Shown here: positions 1-10,893 of the stretch, in pieces | How the letters are laid out: every line of letters starts with the position of its first letter | Position numbering within the stretch: the stretch's first letter is position 1 | Assembly (NCBI RefSeq): GCF_048564905.1 | Contig: NC_133021.1 | Location: 3,179,501-3,243,500, forward strand | Origin: Vicugna pacos | Taxonomy: Eukaryota; Chordata; Mammalia; Artiodactyla; Camelidae | Reading direction: 5' to 3' | Length of the DNA stretch: 64,000 nucleotides | Program-made: the position numbers and the translations under genes | The notes under the pieces: generated by a model | The model's input: the letters and a program-made list of their open reading frames with translations, nothing else | Told to the model about the DNA's origin: nothing | Databases searched by the model: none

Positions 1-168
1 CCAATGCATTTTACCACTTTTTCTATGAAATCAAAAATTCCCTTTTAATCACCTACAGATGCACAAGAACCTCATTTAGACTCACAAAAAGACCAACCAA
101 GAAATATGTTTGCTATATCCATGGCATGTTGCTGACACAAATGAGAAAAAAAGAGAGAGTGATGACTT

Positions 169-213
169 TGTGTGTGTGTGTGTGTCTGTGTGTGTTTGTG
201 TGTGTATGCATGT
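169..213. repeat. (TG)n simple repeat
   Basis: Alternating TG dinucleotides with a few interruptions (TC, TT, TA). Alternating purine-pyrimidine tracts can adopt Z-DNA and vary in length between individuals. Confidence 0.9.
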
Positions 214-216
214 GTT

Positions 217-1154
217 TGGGGAGGGGCAGGAGGTTTGAAGGTGAAGTAGACAGGGAAAAAGAGGCTTTGATTATGGTGTTTTAAACTTAGGAGATAATAA
301 AAACACTGATGTAAATTTATTTAAATCTGCAATGTTTCATCATTACAAAGAATGGAAATCAAAATGCATTAAGATTAAAGAAACCTAGATGCTAAAAATA
401 GATAGATTTTTGCATAAATGAACTGCATCTAAAAACTGTTATTCTCATTAATGTGTATTAAGAATCACAATTTCAATTTATTTGTCAATTATTCCTGAGT
501 TAAATGAAAAATAAAATTAAAAAGTCACAATACACTCTGTTATATCTTTCAGAACAGAATGGGTCTTTAAACAGAACAACTTTCAAGCAATGAATTGGGG
601 GAAGTACATAAGGCAGAAGTCAGAATTGCTAGATAGGAAAGTACTGTAGTTGACCAGGAGAGAATGTAAAGTGTTATAAAAAGCTGGATTTATTGAAGAA
701 TTTTTAAGGAGCTAGAATTGATGGGCTTATGTACTATTTAAAATTAGGACATGAAGTTGACAAATATAGATTGACCTTCATTCAAGATTCTTGCTGGAGT
801 AACTAAGTCAAAGGAGTGACTTACAACAATAGAGAGAGTGGGGAAGAGATAAGAAGATATGGAAATGCACCAAGTGTAGTGAATTCAGTTTAAGATATGT
901 TGGGTAATCTGTGCCTGATTTTAGAAGGCATATGCAATTTTGGTATATAAATGAGTACTAGTTTAAACCACAGATTTTGATATTATTCTAAAACTGTATA
1001 TAAAGGACGATCCTCAAGAAGACCAGCATTTTAGGCAATATAGGGGATGGTAAATTCAAATTTTTTAGAGACCCTTAAAGAATCATAATAAAGATGAAAA
1101 AGCCTGGAAAGCATAGTGGATTTGATAAAGAAAAGAAAAGGCTATATATTAACC
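217..1154. other. AT-rich sequence, nothing recognised
   Basis: No reading frame, RNA gene or repeat that I can name. It is AT-rich single-copy-looking DNA between the TG repeat and an MLT1 LTR. Confidence 0.5.
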
Positions 1155-1572
1155 GATGAGGCCTGCAAAATACCACAAACTAAGTGGCTTAAGAAGCAAT
1201 TTATTGATTAGGATGCTAAAAGTCTGAGATCTAGGTTTTAGTGGGGCTGATTCCTTCTAGGGTTTCTCCCCTAGTTTCTGGTGGTTTTCTGGCAGTCCTT
1301 AGCATTCCTTGGTGTGAAGAAGCATTGCCTCAATCTCTACCTTCATTTTCACGTGGCATTGTCCCTGTGTCCATGTGTATCCATGCTCTTATATTCCCTT
1401 TTCACAGGGACTCCGGTCATATTAGGTTAGAGGCCCACATTAGTCCAGTATGATTTCATCTTCACTAATCACACCTTCAACAGCTCTATTCCATATAAGG
1501 TCACATTCTGAGGCAGCCAAATTTTAGACTTCAGCATACAAATTATACAGGGACACAGTTCATTCTATAACA
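1155..1572 (-). mobile_element. MLT1-type (MaLR) LTR, reverse orientation
   Basis: Read on the plus strand, the block opens with the reverse complement of the MLT1 3' end (a 'taccacaaac' core followed by 'gtggctta'). It runs through the 'ggtcacattctgaggcag' segment and closes with a degraded form of the reversed MLT1 5' end. MLT1 are solo LTRs of the ERVL-MaLR group, fixed early in placental evolution. The copy is old and diverged, with no internal region attached. Confidence 0.75.
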
Positions 1573-1576
1573 AAAT

Positions 1577-1735
1577 TCTTACTCAGTGGTAGAGTGCATG
1601 CTCAGTATACACAGGATCCTGGGTTCAATTCCCAGTATCTTCATTTAAAGACACAAACAAACAAACAAATGATAAATAGATAGATAGATAAACAAATAAA
1701 TAAATACCTCCCCCATCAAAACAAAATTTAAAAAA
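1577..1735 (+). mobile_element. Camelid tRNA-derived SINE (Vic-1 type)
   Basis: The tRNA-like head carries an A-box-like 'ctcagtggtagagtgc' and a B-box-like 'ggttcaattcc' (1622-1632). These are the two internal RNA polymerase III promoter elements. A short A-rich linker with CAAA and GATA units follows, then the 'acctcccccatc' tail typical of this family. Vic-1 SINEs are abundant in camelid genomes, so this is the best single clue to the host. The copy sits directly against the MLT1 LTR on its left. Many substitutions against the family as I recall it suggest it is not among the youngest. Confidence 0.8.
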
Positions 1736-2039
1736 TATGATCACAAGGAAAGTCATTTTTACTAACCAATTTCAATTGGTGGTAGAGGCTGATGTTGAAA
1801 ATCATTTACTTAGTTTAAAACATAAACTAGAGACAATAAATTTAAACTCATTTAAAAAGGCACTTGGATTTGAAGTGAAGGCCAAATATAAAGACACAGT
1901 TAGAAGAGGGAGATTGATCTTGAATTAAATATGAGTAAAAGATAGATGTTCTTTTTTTATTTAATTTGGCCTACCATGAAATTTCTTTTGAGAAATTATT
2001 CTGTGGAGATAGACGTGGGCTGCCTGGATCTATTTCTGG

Positions 2040-2270
2040 AAGTATCATGGTCTAGCAGAATGAGTAAGAGATTTTGAGTCACAAGATTCACTGTGTGGTT
2101 CTGGATCTGAAATCTAAACTGTGCAACTTTGAACATGTTTACTGACCTCTCTCGGACTCACTTCTCTTCAATTGTAGATAATAGCATTCCTGTACCAGAA
2201 TGTTCTGAAAATTAAATATTATAATGTTGTCTAAATGCACTTTTATCAAAATATTATATGTGTATAATAT
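2040..2270 (-). mobile_element. MIR SINE, reverse orientation
   Basis: The order of features matches reversed MIR: 'gattttgagtcacaagattc', then 'tgtgcaactttgaacatgtt', then 'tgacctctctcggactcactt', then a 'caattgtagataatagca' core. MIR is an ancient tRNA-derived SINE shared across mammals and this copy is heavily diverged. Confidence 0.65.
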
Positions 2271-2274
2271 TTTT

Positions 2275-4320
2275 TATATTGTCAGCATCATTTTATTCTG
2301 TCTAGCTATAAAGCTTTTATAAACATTTAGAAAATGCAGAATTTGACTTCCTCTGATTGCCAGAGCATAAGAAGGATTGTTAGAAACATAACTATCTTTC
2401 CAAAATAGTACAACTTTTTGTCTTAAAATACTAAAGGAATGTATTACTATAAAAATGTGTTGTATTGTGGCAATGGCAGAAACAAATCTTAAGAAAACTT
2501 TGTGAACATCACTCAAGACACAGAATGTGCAAACCAAATGGACAGCAAAACAGAAATATTTTTGAATTTAATAAAATAGTACAATTGCATTCTGGTGCAT
2601 GGACATCAACCCACAGGAAATATTAATAGCTATTATACTCACATTTATAATTCAATAAAATGTAATTTTATATCCTTTTTAAAATCAGAAAACACTAATA
2701 AGATGGATTGATTAAATTAGATGTGAGTAATGACTATGATGCCATTGAGAATATGGTAAACCACAATGTTGTTTCAATCACAAAAGCCCTCGGTGTTTGC
2801 TTCCCCAAAATAAAGCAGATAGTGCCCTTTAAAGATTGATATGAAAATTTTGAAATTGTGAATTTTCTCATCTTAAAGTGCTCTTTTCTATACAGTGAAT
2901 TAAAATGTGTTAAATTTATATTCTAGTTACCTGTAACATCAGGTTGTCTGACAGACTATAAGACTGCATAATTTATCCAAAAGCTTCATTGAATTAAACT
3001 AAATATCTAAGGAGATATATTATATATATAAAATACTAAAAAGTAGCTTATTTTTGGGGGGGTACACATTGTAAGAGGAGTAGAAATCTATCGTGTCATA
3101 TTCCAGAGCATTCTGTGCCCACCATCCCCTCCAGCCATCCACAGGTAGTGTGATTGCCCTGATCACCTACTCCAATTACCCCGCAAGCATGCTGCATGTA
3201 AGGAGCATGACCTCAGTGTTTCACATATAAAAGGGAAATTTAAATCGTCTTAGTGCTGTACTTAGACATTTACCTGAATCTGTAATTCTAGCCAGTGGCA
3301 GAATTCTCCAGTTGAGTATGCTATGGAGTTTCCTATTGAAACACTCATCTTCACCCAGCATCTTCATGATGTGTACATGTTAGTGATCAAAATGCTCAAG
3401 TACACTTCTACAAGAAAGTACATGTATTGAGGAACACATAAAAATACAAGTACCCTAAACTCATTTGCCTTATTGATTGAGTATATTTACATGTTGTCTC
3501 TTTCCCGAAACAAGTGGAAACATTTCTTCTTCTACTTTCCCTTTGAATGCAAATTACTACGGATTTATCTCCTGGAAAATGGGAAGAATGTATTACTCAC
3601 CTGTACAGTAAAGTGTATAGTATAATACATTATAGTATAATATAATATGTAGCATATATGATATAGCATGTATAACATAACATATTCTATATGTGGCATG
3701 TGTATGTGTGGTAAAGCTGTTCATGCTGTTTGTTGAAATACTTGTCATCTTCTCATTGTACTATGGGTGCCTGGGGTCTGTAACACATCACAATTTTATG
3801 TATATTTTGTTCTCTCCTAAAGTAATTATCAGGACTAACACAGATCTTCATATGCATTAAGTCCGATCAAAATTTACTCAATGAATAGTATCATCCAAAT
3901 ATATTTAAAATAAAATACAACTACCTGTCCCATGCTCTAAGCACAGGCTTAAAGGAACCAAAAATAATTATAACAATCTCATAACATCCTGAAGGCCTTC
4001 AGTGTCGAGGACTGAGAAGTGTCCAAAGTTTCTTTAGAACACAGTTCATCTCTTTCACAATAGATCAATTATGCTTTTGGCATCTGATAGTTTCTCCTCT
4101 GAATGAGCAGCTGACTTACTGAGAGCAAGTGACGTTAGAGCAGAGGAAGGCAGGACACAAATGCTTACTCTTGATTCTGAAACTCACTTTTCTTTTCTGT
4201 GAGACAAGGGTTGAGAGTCATAAAACTACAGGTTTATAAGAGGATTTACACTGATTCTTTGTTAAAGGAGTTGTGGGCCAGACGGCCAGTTTTCTATCAT
4301 TCAATGTCTGCTGCTCCTTT
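2275..4320. other. AT-rich sequence, no recognisable gene or repeat
   Basis: An 87-codon open frame on the minus strand (2274-2537) shows no domain or codon pattern that I recognise. Short TATA-rich tracts occur near 3015 and 3610-3690. Confidence 0.45.
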
Positions 4321-4329
4321 CCTGGGTAG

Positions 4330-4690
4330 AAATGATAGTTGTTCTTATCTGGGATCATTTCCCAGCATGACTTGTAGCTAGATTTAGTGACTAAATTGTA
4401 GTCAGCCACATATAAAAGTAAGTGTTACTTGTTCTTTGAGTACAATTTTAAAGGGTTTCAATGCCCTTCTTCATCCTTCTTCTTTTCAGCTGCCCCGGAT
4501 ACATATGCACTGGCTTGAGGACCAGCATATTGAAAGAACTTGAAAATGGAATCCCACCTCCACCCTACTGCCCTCCTTAACAGAAAAGCAACAGGACTGG
4601 TTCCTGACATTGTGCCCTGTGGAGCTGTCATTACAGCTTAATCACTCCACTCACCAGAGAACTCGACATATCACATCACATGTCTTAAGA
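4330..4690 (+). mobile_element. Possible MaLR (MLT1-like) LTR fragment
   Basis: The segment has the flow of old MLT1 LTRs: 'tttcccagcatgacttgtag', a 'gtagtcagccaca' stretch, then a pyrimidine-rich 'cccttcttcatccttcttc'. The match is loose and the ends are not defined. Confidence 0.35.
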
Positions 4691-5115
4691 CTATTTAGGA
4701 TGATGACACACATTCCAAGCCAAATTTATGGTTTCCTTATTGGTGATCTCCTACTATTGAAAAGTAAAATGTCCTCCCAAAGGTTGTTTTCTGACGTTGG
4801 TTATTTTAAGTGTCTACTATCGGATTGCCATTCTCCCCTCTTTTCTCATGTTCTCCTCTGAATGGATAGCCATCCCTTTGTCATCATTTTGTCTAGTTTT
4901 CTAATATCCTAACCATTCTCTTAATTTCCAGTTCCATCTCCTGTATACAAGGAACATTATTCTGGAAGACACTTCCCTGAAACATGAGTTTCAACAGAAA
5001 CTTGGGGGCAAGGGTTCTGCCCATACAGTGAGAACAAGCAATTATAACCTTAAGAGAGCATGGGAATTCTGATGTCACTACTCCGTGATTCTTTATTTTC
5101 AGTCAATAAATAACA

Positions 5116-5606
5116 TGTACCTCTGATGATGGCTGTATGGTCAGGCAACTCAAGATGGCTGCTCTCTATACATCTCCTGCTTGACTGGTGCCTGCTTCAC
5201 CTACACACAACTCACATGACTGATCTTTCTTTATATTTGCCCCAGGCCCCAGCTAATGACTGTTCTAGATTTAGAGCGGAACTCACCACTATGCTTATCA
5301 TAGGGGTGGTAAGAGGCATGAACCTCTGCTGATTACCCTGGTAACCAATGAGCCAACCTGACATCAACTCCCCTATAACTGGTAACCTTTTCTTCCCCAC
5401 CAGGAGCAAAGACTGCCATCATGTCCTGCCCTCCAGCTCCCACACATGGCAGGATTTTGCTCCAGGACTTTGCTTCAGATGTGCAAGATCACCCCAATCA
5501 TTATACTATTGATTATTTCTGTTGCTGACTCTGGGCTTTTTCTCAGGTCTTGAAGCTGGGCAAGTACAGGGCTTGTAGACCTGCAGGGTGCAGTCCAGTG
5601 CTGACA
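5116..5606 (+). mobile_element. Possible LTR of an endogenous retrovirus, family unresolved
   Basis: The block is GC-richer than its flanks. It has an 'aagatggctgctct' motif near the left end, 'aaccaatgag' about halfway, and a distal part with 'gactctgggctttttctcag' that resembles an R/U5 region. It starts near TG and ends near CA, but no clear target duplication was found. No internal retroviral genes are attached. It looks like an old solo LTR. Confidence 0.4.
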
Positions 5607-5609
5607 TAG

Positions 5610-6347
5610 CTAATTAATATCCTCACATAAAACGCTTTGTTTTTATAAACATAATGTAACTAGTAGCCAAATTGGGTTCAAAAGAATAGAAATACATGGA
5701 GATCAGAAGCAACCTTATCTCTAGGGTCCCTCAGTGGGATATCATGTTACAGCGCAAGGCTTGTGGGGAGAAATGAATAGCAGGCACAGCTTTGTCCATC
5801 TCTTATCTAATTCTCAATAGTTCCTTCTGCTATTGGACCAACCTGGGATGTGTCTATGTCCATCCAAATACTATCCCTTTCTGAAACTCTTTTGAAAATT
5901 TCAGTGCACAGTCATGTTAATTATGATGTTTCACTCATGATGCCACTTAAACATATCATCATCTTGCATTGTTTCAAAATATTGAAAGTATGTAATTACT
6001 CTAATTATTTATGTTGCCTTATTTTAGTTGTAATGGCTAAATGTTTTTCCAGGTTTATTTTCTCCAATTGTAAAACTGTCTGCTCAAGCAAAGTAGATCT
6101 ACCCAGTGTTTCACCATGATACCCTGTACACTTTGCCTTCCCAAAATGTTACTTTAAATATTCTATTTGAAGAGTTTTCTCTCTCTTCTCACTCTGTGTG
6201 AACAGTGTTAATCCTTCAAAAAGCAGTCAATGCTGGTGACTCCAAAAGTGTCATTCCTCTCACAAAAGAGTATCTGACCTTGTGACTATGCTTTTTCTCA
6301 GAAAAAAAAACATGAATTTGCATAATTTGTTTGGAAGTTTCTATATA
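5610..6347. other. No gene recognised
   Basis: An 89-codon plus-strand frame (5850-6119) is rich in Ile, Leu and Ser. It shows no domain and no splice context that would make it credible. Confidence 0.45.
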
Positions 6348-7147
6348 CAGGTATATCTTATTTTATTATGCTTCACTTAACGGTACTTTGCAGATATTGA
6401 GTTTTTTCCTTACAAGTTGAAAGTTTGTGGCAACCTGGTCTCTGGAAGTCTATCACTGCCATTTTTCCACATTGTATCTCTCTGTCACACTTTGGTAATT
6501 TTACCAGTATTTCAAACTATTTCATTGTTATTATATTTGTTATGGTGACCTGTGGTCTTTGATGTTACTATCGTAATTGTTTCAGGGTGCCATGAACCCC
6601 ACCCACATGAGATGAAAACCAGATTCACAGATGATGTGTGTGTTCTGACTGCTCCATTGACTTGACTGTTACTGCCTCTCTCTTTCTTTTCTTGGGCCTC
6701 ACTATTCCTTGAGACACAATAATATTTAAATTAGATGAGTTGATAAACCTACAGTGGCCTCTGAGTGTTCAAGTGAAAGAGGAATCAATCAATATTTCAC
6801 TATCAATTATTATTTATTGTTATTTTAAGAAATTGCCAGAGTTCTCAACTTTCAGCAACTGCTAGCCTGATCTGCCAGCATCGAGGCAAGACACTCCACC
6901 AGTAAAAAAATTATGACTCACTGAAGTCTCAGATGATGGCTAACAGATTTTAAAGTATTTTTAATTAAGATATGTGTATTGCTTTTTAGATATAATACTA
7001 TTGCAAGCTAAATAGACTACAGTGTAGTATAACATAAATTTTATATGCACTTGGAAACCAAAAAAATTATGTGGCTCATTTTACTGTGATATGTGCTTTA
7101 TTGTAGTTGTCTGGAATTGAACATGTAATATCTTTGAGATATTCCTG
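6348..7147 (+). mobile_element. Tigger1-like DNA transposon, internally deleted
   Basis: The left end 'caggtatatcttattttatt' and right end 'gagatattcctg' are diverged inverted repeats of the Tigger1 type, each flanked by TA, the target duplication of Tc1/mariner elements. Inside are a left block with 'gatattgagttttttcctta' and 'cctctgagtgttcaagtga', and a right block with 'cgaggcaagacactccacca'. At about 800 bp it keeps both ends and has lost most of the transposase gene of the roughly 2.4-kb element, so it was non-autonomous or decayed by deletion. Confidence 0.85.
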
Positions 7148-7247
7148 TATACCTTCTTCTATCATGTATCTAATTATGTCCCTATGAATCTAGTTTCATA
7201 TCTACCCATATATCACTTAGTTTGTAAATACTAAGAAAGTTAATACA

Positions 7248-7835
7248 ATTTTAGGTACCACCTCACACCTACCAGGATGGCTATCATTAAAAAAAAAAAA
7301 GACAAGCAATAACAGGAAAGAATGTGAAGAAATTGGAAACATCATACATTGCTTTGAGTCGAGGGGATGTAAAATAGTGAAGCCAATTTGTAAGGCAGCT
7401 GGTTCTTCAAAAAGTTAAAGAAAGAATTATCATATGATCCAGCAACTCCACTGTTATGCCCAAGAAAATTTTAAAAATACGTTCAAAAATTTGTACACAA
7501 ATATTCACAGCATCAATATGCATGATAGCCCCAAAATGAAAACAAGCCAAAGTCTATCAATAAGAAATTGGATAAATAATATGTGGTATATCCATACAAT
7601 ACAACATTATTTGGCCATTAAAAGAATGAAGTTCTGATTATGCTAAGTGAAAGGAGTCATACACAAAAAGCCATATATTGGATTCCATTTATATGAAATG
7701 TTTGGAATAAGTAGGACGATAGAGAGAGAAAGTAGGTCAGTGACGGTCAAGGGCAATAACCAACTGATATATGGTTAAATAGAGGACTGACTAACTTATT
7801 AATAATAAGATAAAGGGGTACTTTGAAAAAATCCA
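7248..7835 (+). mobile_element. L1 (older L1M type) 3' fragment
   Basis: The block begins with the conserved end of ORF2 ('ccacctcacacctaccagga'). It encodes a recognisable remnant around 7434-7637 with RNWINNMWYIHTIQHYLAIKRMKF, the degraded C-terminus of the reverse transcriptase protein, and then runs into a 3' UTR. It is 5'-truncated and several frames are broken, for example by the A-tract near 7290. Confidence 0.8.
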
Positions 7836-7900
7836 ATCCAATTTTCCTCTTTTTGTTTATTATTTTTGTTGGTCTTCTTTTTCCCTTTTAAATTTTTTAG

Positions 7901-7902
7901 TT

Positions 7903-7990
<88 letters not shown>

Positions 7991-7992
7991 TC
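7901..7992. repeat. (TTTC)n microsatellite, 23 uninterrupted units
   Basis: Pure TTTC tetranucleotide repeat of 92 bp. It abuts the 3' end of the reverse-orientation L1 at 7993, so it probably grew from that element's A-rich tail read on this strand. Its purity predicts high length polymorphism. Confidence 0.95.
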
Positions 7993-9835
7993 AACTGAAG
8001 TAAAGTCAGTTTACAAAATTGTGTCAAATTCTGGTGCACAGCATAATGTTTCTGTCATATATATATTCATACATATATTTGTTTTCATATTATTTTTCAT
8101 TTTAGGTTGCTACAAAATACTGAATATACTTCCCTGTGCTATAGAGAAGAAGCTTGTTGCTTATCTATTATATATATAATAGTACATATATCTACAAACT
8201 CCTAATTTATTCATTCCCACCTCCTTTCACCCTAGTAACCATAAGTTTACTTTCTATGTCTGTGAGTCTATTTCTGCTTTGTAAAGAAGTTCATTTGTGT
8301 CTTTATTTTTAATTTGTTTTAGATTCCACATATGAGTGATATCACATATAATTTTTTTTTTCTTTCTGGCTTACTTCACTTAGAATGATAACCTCCAGGT
8401 CCATCCATATTGCTGCAAATGACATTCTTTTATTCTTTTTATGGCTGAGTAGTTTTCCATTGTATAAATATTCCACAGTTTCTTTATCCAGCCATCTGTC
8501 AATGGACACTTAGGCTTCTTCCATGTCTTGGCTACCTGTATATACTGCTGCTATGAACACTGGGGTGCATGTATCTTTTTGAATTAGAGTTATCTCCAGA
8601 TATATGCCCAAGAGTGGGATTGCTGGATAATATTGTAATTTTATTTTTAGTTTTTGTTAAGGAATTTCCATACTGTTTTCCATAATAGCTGTACCAAACT
8701 ACATTCTCACCAGCAGTGTGTGAAGGCTTCCTTTTCTCCACACTCTCTCTTGCGTTTATCATTCATGGACTTTTTAATGATTGCTTTTGGTAGTGTGACC
8801 ATTTTAACAATATTAATTCCTCCAATCCAAGAACATGGGATATCTCTCTATTTCTTTGAGTTATCTTTAATTCCCTTAATTAATGTTTTCTAGTTCTCCT
8901 GATAATAATCATTCCCCTCCTTGGTCAGATTTATTCCTAAGAATTTTTTTTAATTAGATGAGATTTTAAAAGAGATTGTTTCTTTATTTTCCTTTTCTGA
9001 TATTTCATTGTTAGTGTGAAGAAATGCAACTGACTTGTCTATGTTAATCTTGTATCCTGCTGCCTTGCCAAATTTTTTATCAGCTTTATTAGTTTTAGTG
9101 TAGAGCCTTTAAGGTTTTCTATATATTGTATCATGTAATCCACATTTAGTGACAATTTTACTTCTTCTCTTTGAATTTAGATTCCTTTTATTTCTTTTTC
9201 TTGTCTAATTGCTGTGGCCAGTACTTCCACTACTCTGTTGAATAAAAGTGATGAGAATGGGCATCTTTGTCTTGTTCCAGATTTTAGAGGGAAGGTTTTC
9301 ACCTTTTCACTGTTGAGTATTATGCTGGCTGTGGGTTTGTTATAAATAGCTTTCATTATGTTGAGATATGTTCCTTCTATGCCCACTTAGGTAAGAATTT
9401 TTATCATAAATGACTTTTGAATTTTATCAAATGCTTTTTCTGCATATATTGAGATGATCATGTGATTTTTGTCCTTTCTTTCGTTGATGTGGTGTATCAC
9501 ATTGTTTAATTTGTGTATATTGAACCATCCCTGTGATGAATCCAACTTGATCATTGTGTATGATCTTTTTATGTGTCGTTGGAGTATGCTAATATTTTGT
9601 GAGGGATTTTTGCATCTATGTTCATCAATGATATTGGTCTATAATTTTCTTTTTTGGTAGTATATTTACGTGGTTTTGATATTGGGGTGATGGTGTCTTT
9701 GTAGAATGAGTTTGGTAGTATTCCTTCGTCTTCAATCTTTTGGAAGAGTTTGAGAAGGATCAATAGGACTTCTTCTTTGTATGTTTGGTAGAATTTCCCA
9801 GTGAAACCAAATGTAAATTTTCTTTGCATTCTTCG
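7993..9835 (-). mobile_element. L1 retrotransposon, 3' UTR and ORF2 parts, internally deleted
   Basis: Reading the minus strand, 9829-9569 encodes [20 protein letters not shown] and [13 protein letters not shown], the fingers part of the L1 reverse transcriptase. Residues such as [15 protein letters not shown] follow at 9177-9386. The position of the catalytic FADD motif reads NVDY (about 9130), so the enzyme is dead. Frame then jumps from the thumb region ('GGINIVKM', near 8810) to the C-terminal block at 8762-8532, which indicates an internal deletion. The 3' UTR (7993-8400) is the cetartiodactyl type. ORF1 and the endonuclease domain are not seen. Confidence 0.85.
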
Positions 9836-10893
9836 TAGGATGTGTTAGAGCCTTTATGACTACCACTCTAAAGCAAATAGATATACTAATGGGCTAACAT
9901 AATTAAAAAACAGGGTAACCACAAATCAAAAACAGGGTACACAGACCTACGGTTGATGCCAAACACATCCCCAATGTGCACCAAATCTCCACTCATTTGT
10001 CTTAGAGGCACAGTTCCACAAAGGCACCAGGAGAGCAAATCCACAACCTCTGCCTGGGACTAGAATGACAGTCTTGTCTGTGATGTTGCATGGCCCCTGA
10101 GTAATGGTTCATGTTTCAGCCCCTCCTCTGCCCAGAAGACGAGCACCAGCAGTTGTAACGCTCCAGAGCATGCTGAGAAGATGGCTGTGACTGAACCCCG
10201 CCTCTCTTCTCACAAGAATGCTCATCAACATTGGTGCAGAGCAACACCCTGTGCACTAGTAGAGATGGCAGCTATGAAGGTTGCAATGCACCCCTCATCC
10301 CACATGCAATGGTGCTTTCTATGGAGGGACCCAGATTGATTTGCACTCTCTTCTAGCCACAGCCCGCACCACACTCCAGGCTCCTGAGGCTGCCTGTGTG
10401 CAGTCAACCCCAGTCCTCTCCCCAGGCTCATCCGTGGAAGCCTGAGTTCCAGCAGCCCAGCCCAGCCTGTCCCCACTGGCATGCATCTTAGGCTAGGATT
10501 CAAAGTGACTCTCACTGCTGGTTTCTCTTAGTTCTTTCTGCTAAGCAGCTGTTGCTGCCTCCTCTGAACCTCTGAAGCTCCTGTTCTGTCCCTGTGGAAC
10601 TCCTTGCTGGAGAGGGAGATTCCCAGGGTGAGGGCACTTTCCTTTCTATGCTGCTCTCTTTCTGTGAAGAATATCATGCACCAATTTCCTTTTTCTTTCT
10701 TCTTTTTTCCTCTACCTGGTTTTGTGGGGCTTTCCTTGTATTTCCAAAGTAAGAGAAATTATGTCAAATTTCAGGAGTTATTCTGTGTGAATTGTTCTGT
10801 ATTTGTATATAATTTTTGGTGTGTTCATGAGACAGGGTGGGCCATGTGTCCTTCTACTCTGTCATCTTGTCAATCCTTTTTCTGGTTTCTAAT
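9836..10893 (-). mobile_element. Probable L1 5'-UTR region, reverse orientation
   Basis: Read on the minus strand, the block opens near 10870 with 'aagatgacagagtagaagga', which resembles the start of many mammalian L1 elements, and continues with GC-richer UTR-like sequence. It lies on the 5' side of the minus-strand L1 at 7993-9835 in the same orientation. The simplest reading is one L1 that kept its 5' UTR and 3' half and lost ORF1 and the first part of ORF2. Open frames at 10225-10515 and 10604-10918 fall inside it and are not taken as genes. Confidence 0.5.

Noticed and set aside
1577-1735. Functional tRNA gene
   Set aside because: A- and B-box motifs are present, but the tail and diverged cloverleaf positions fit a tRNA-derived SINE, not a tRNA.
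5116-5606. Provirus with internal genes next to the LTR-like block
   Set aside because: No gag, pol or env-like sequence was seen on either side; at most it is a solo LTR.
7901-7992. CRISPR-like or satellite array
   Set aside because: Uniform tetranucleotide repeat without spacers, in a mammalian genome.
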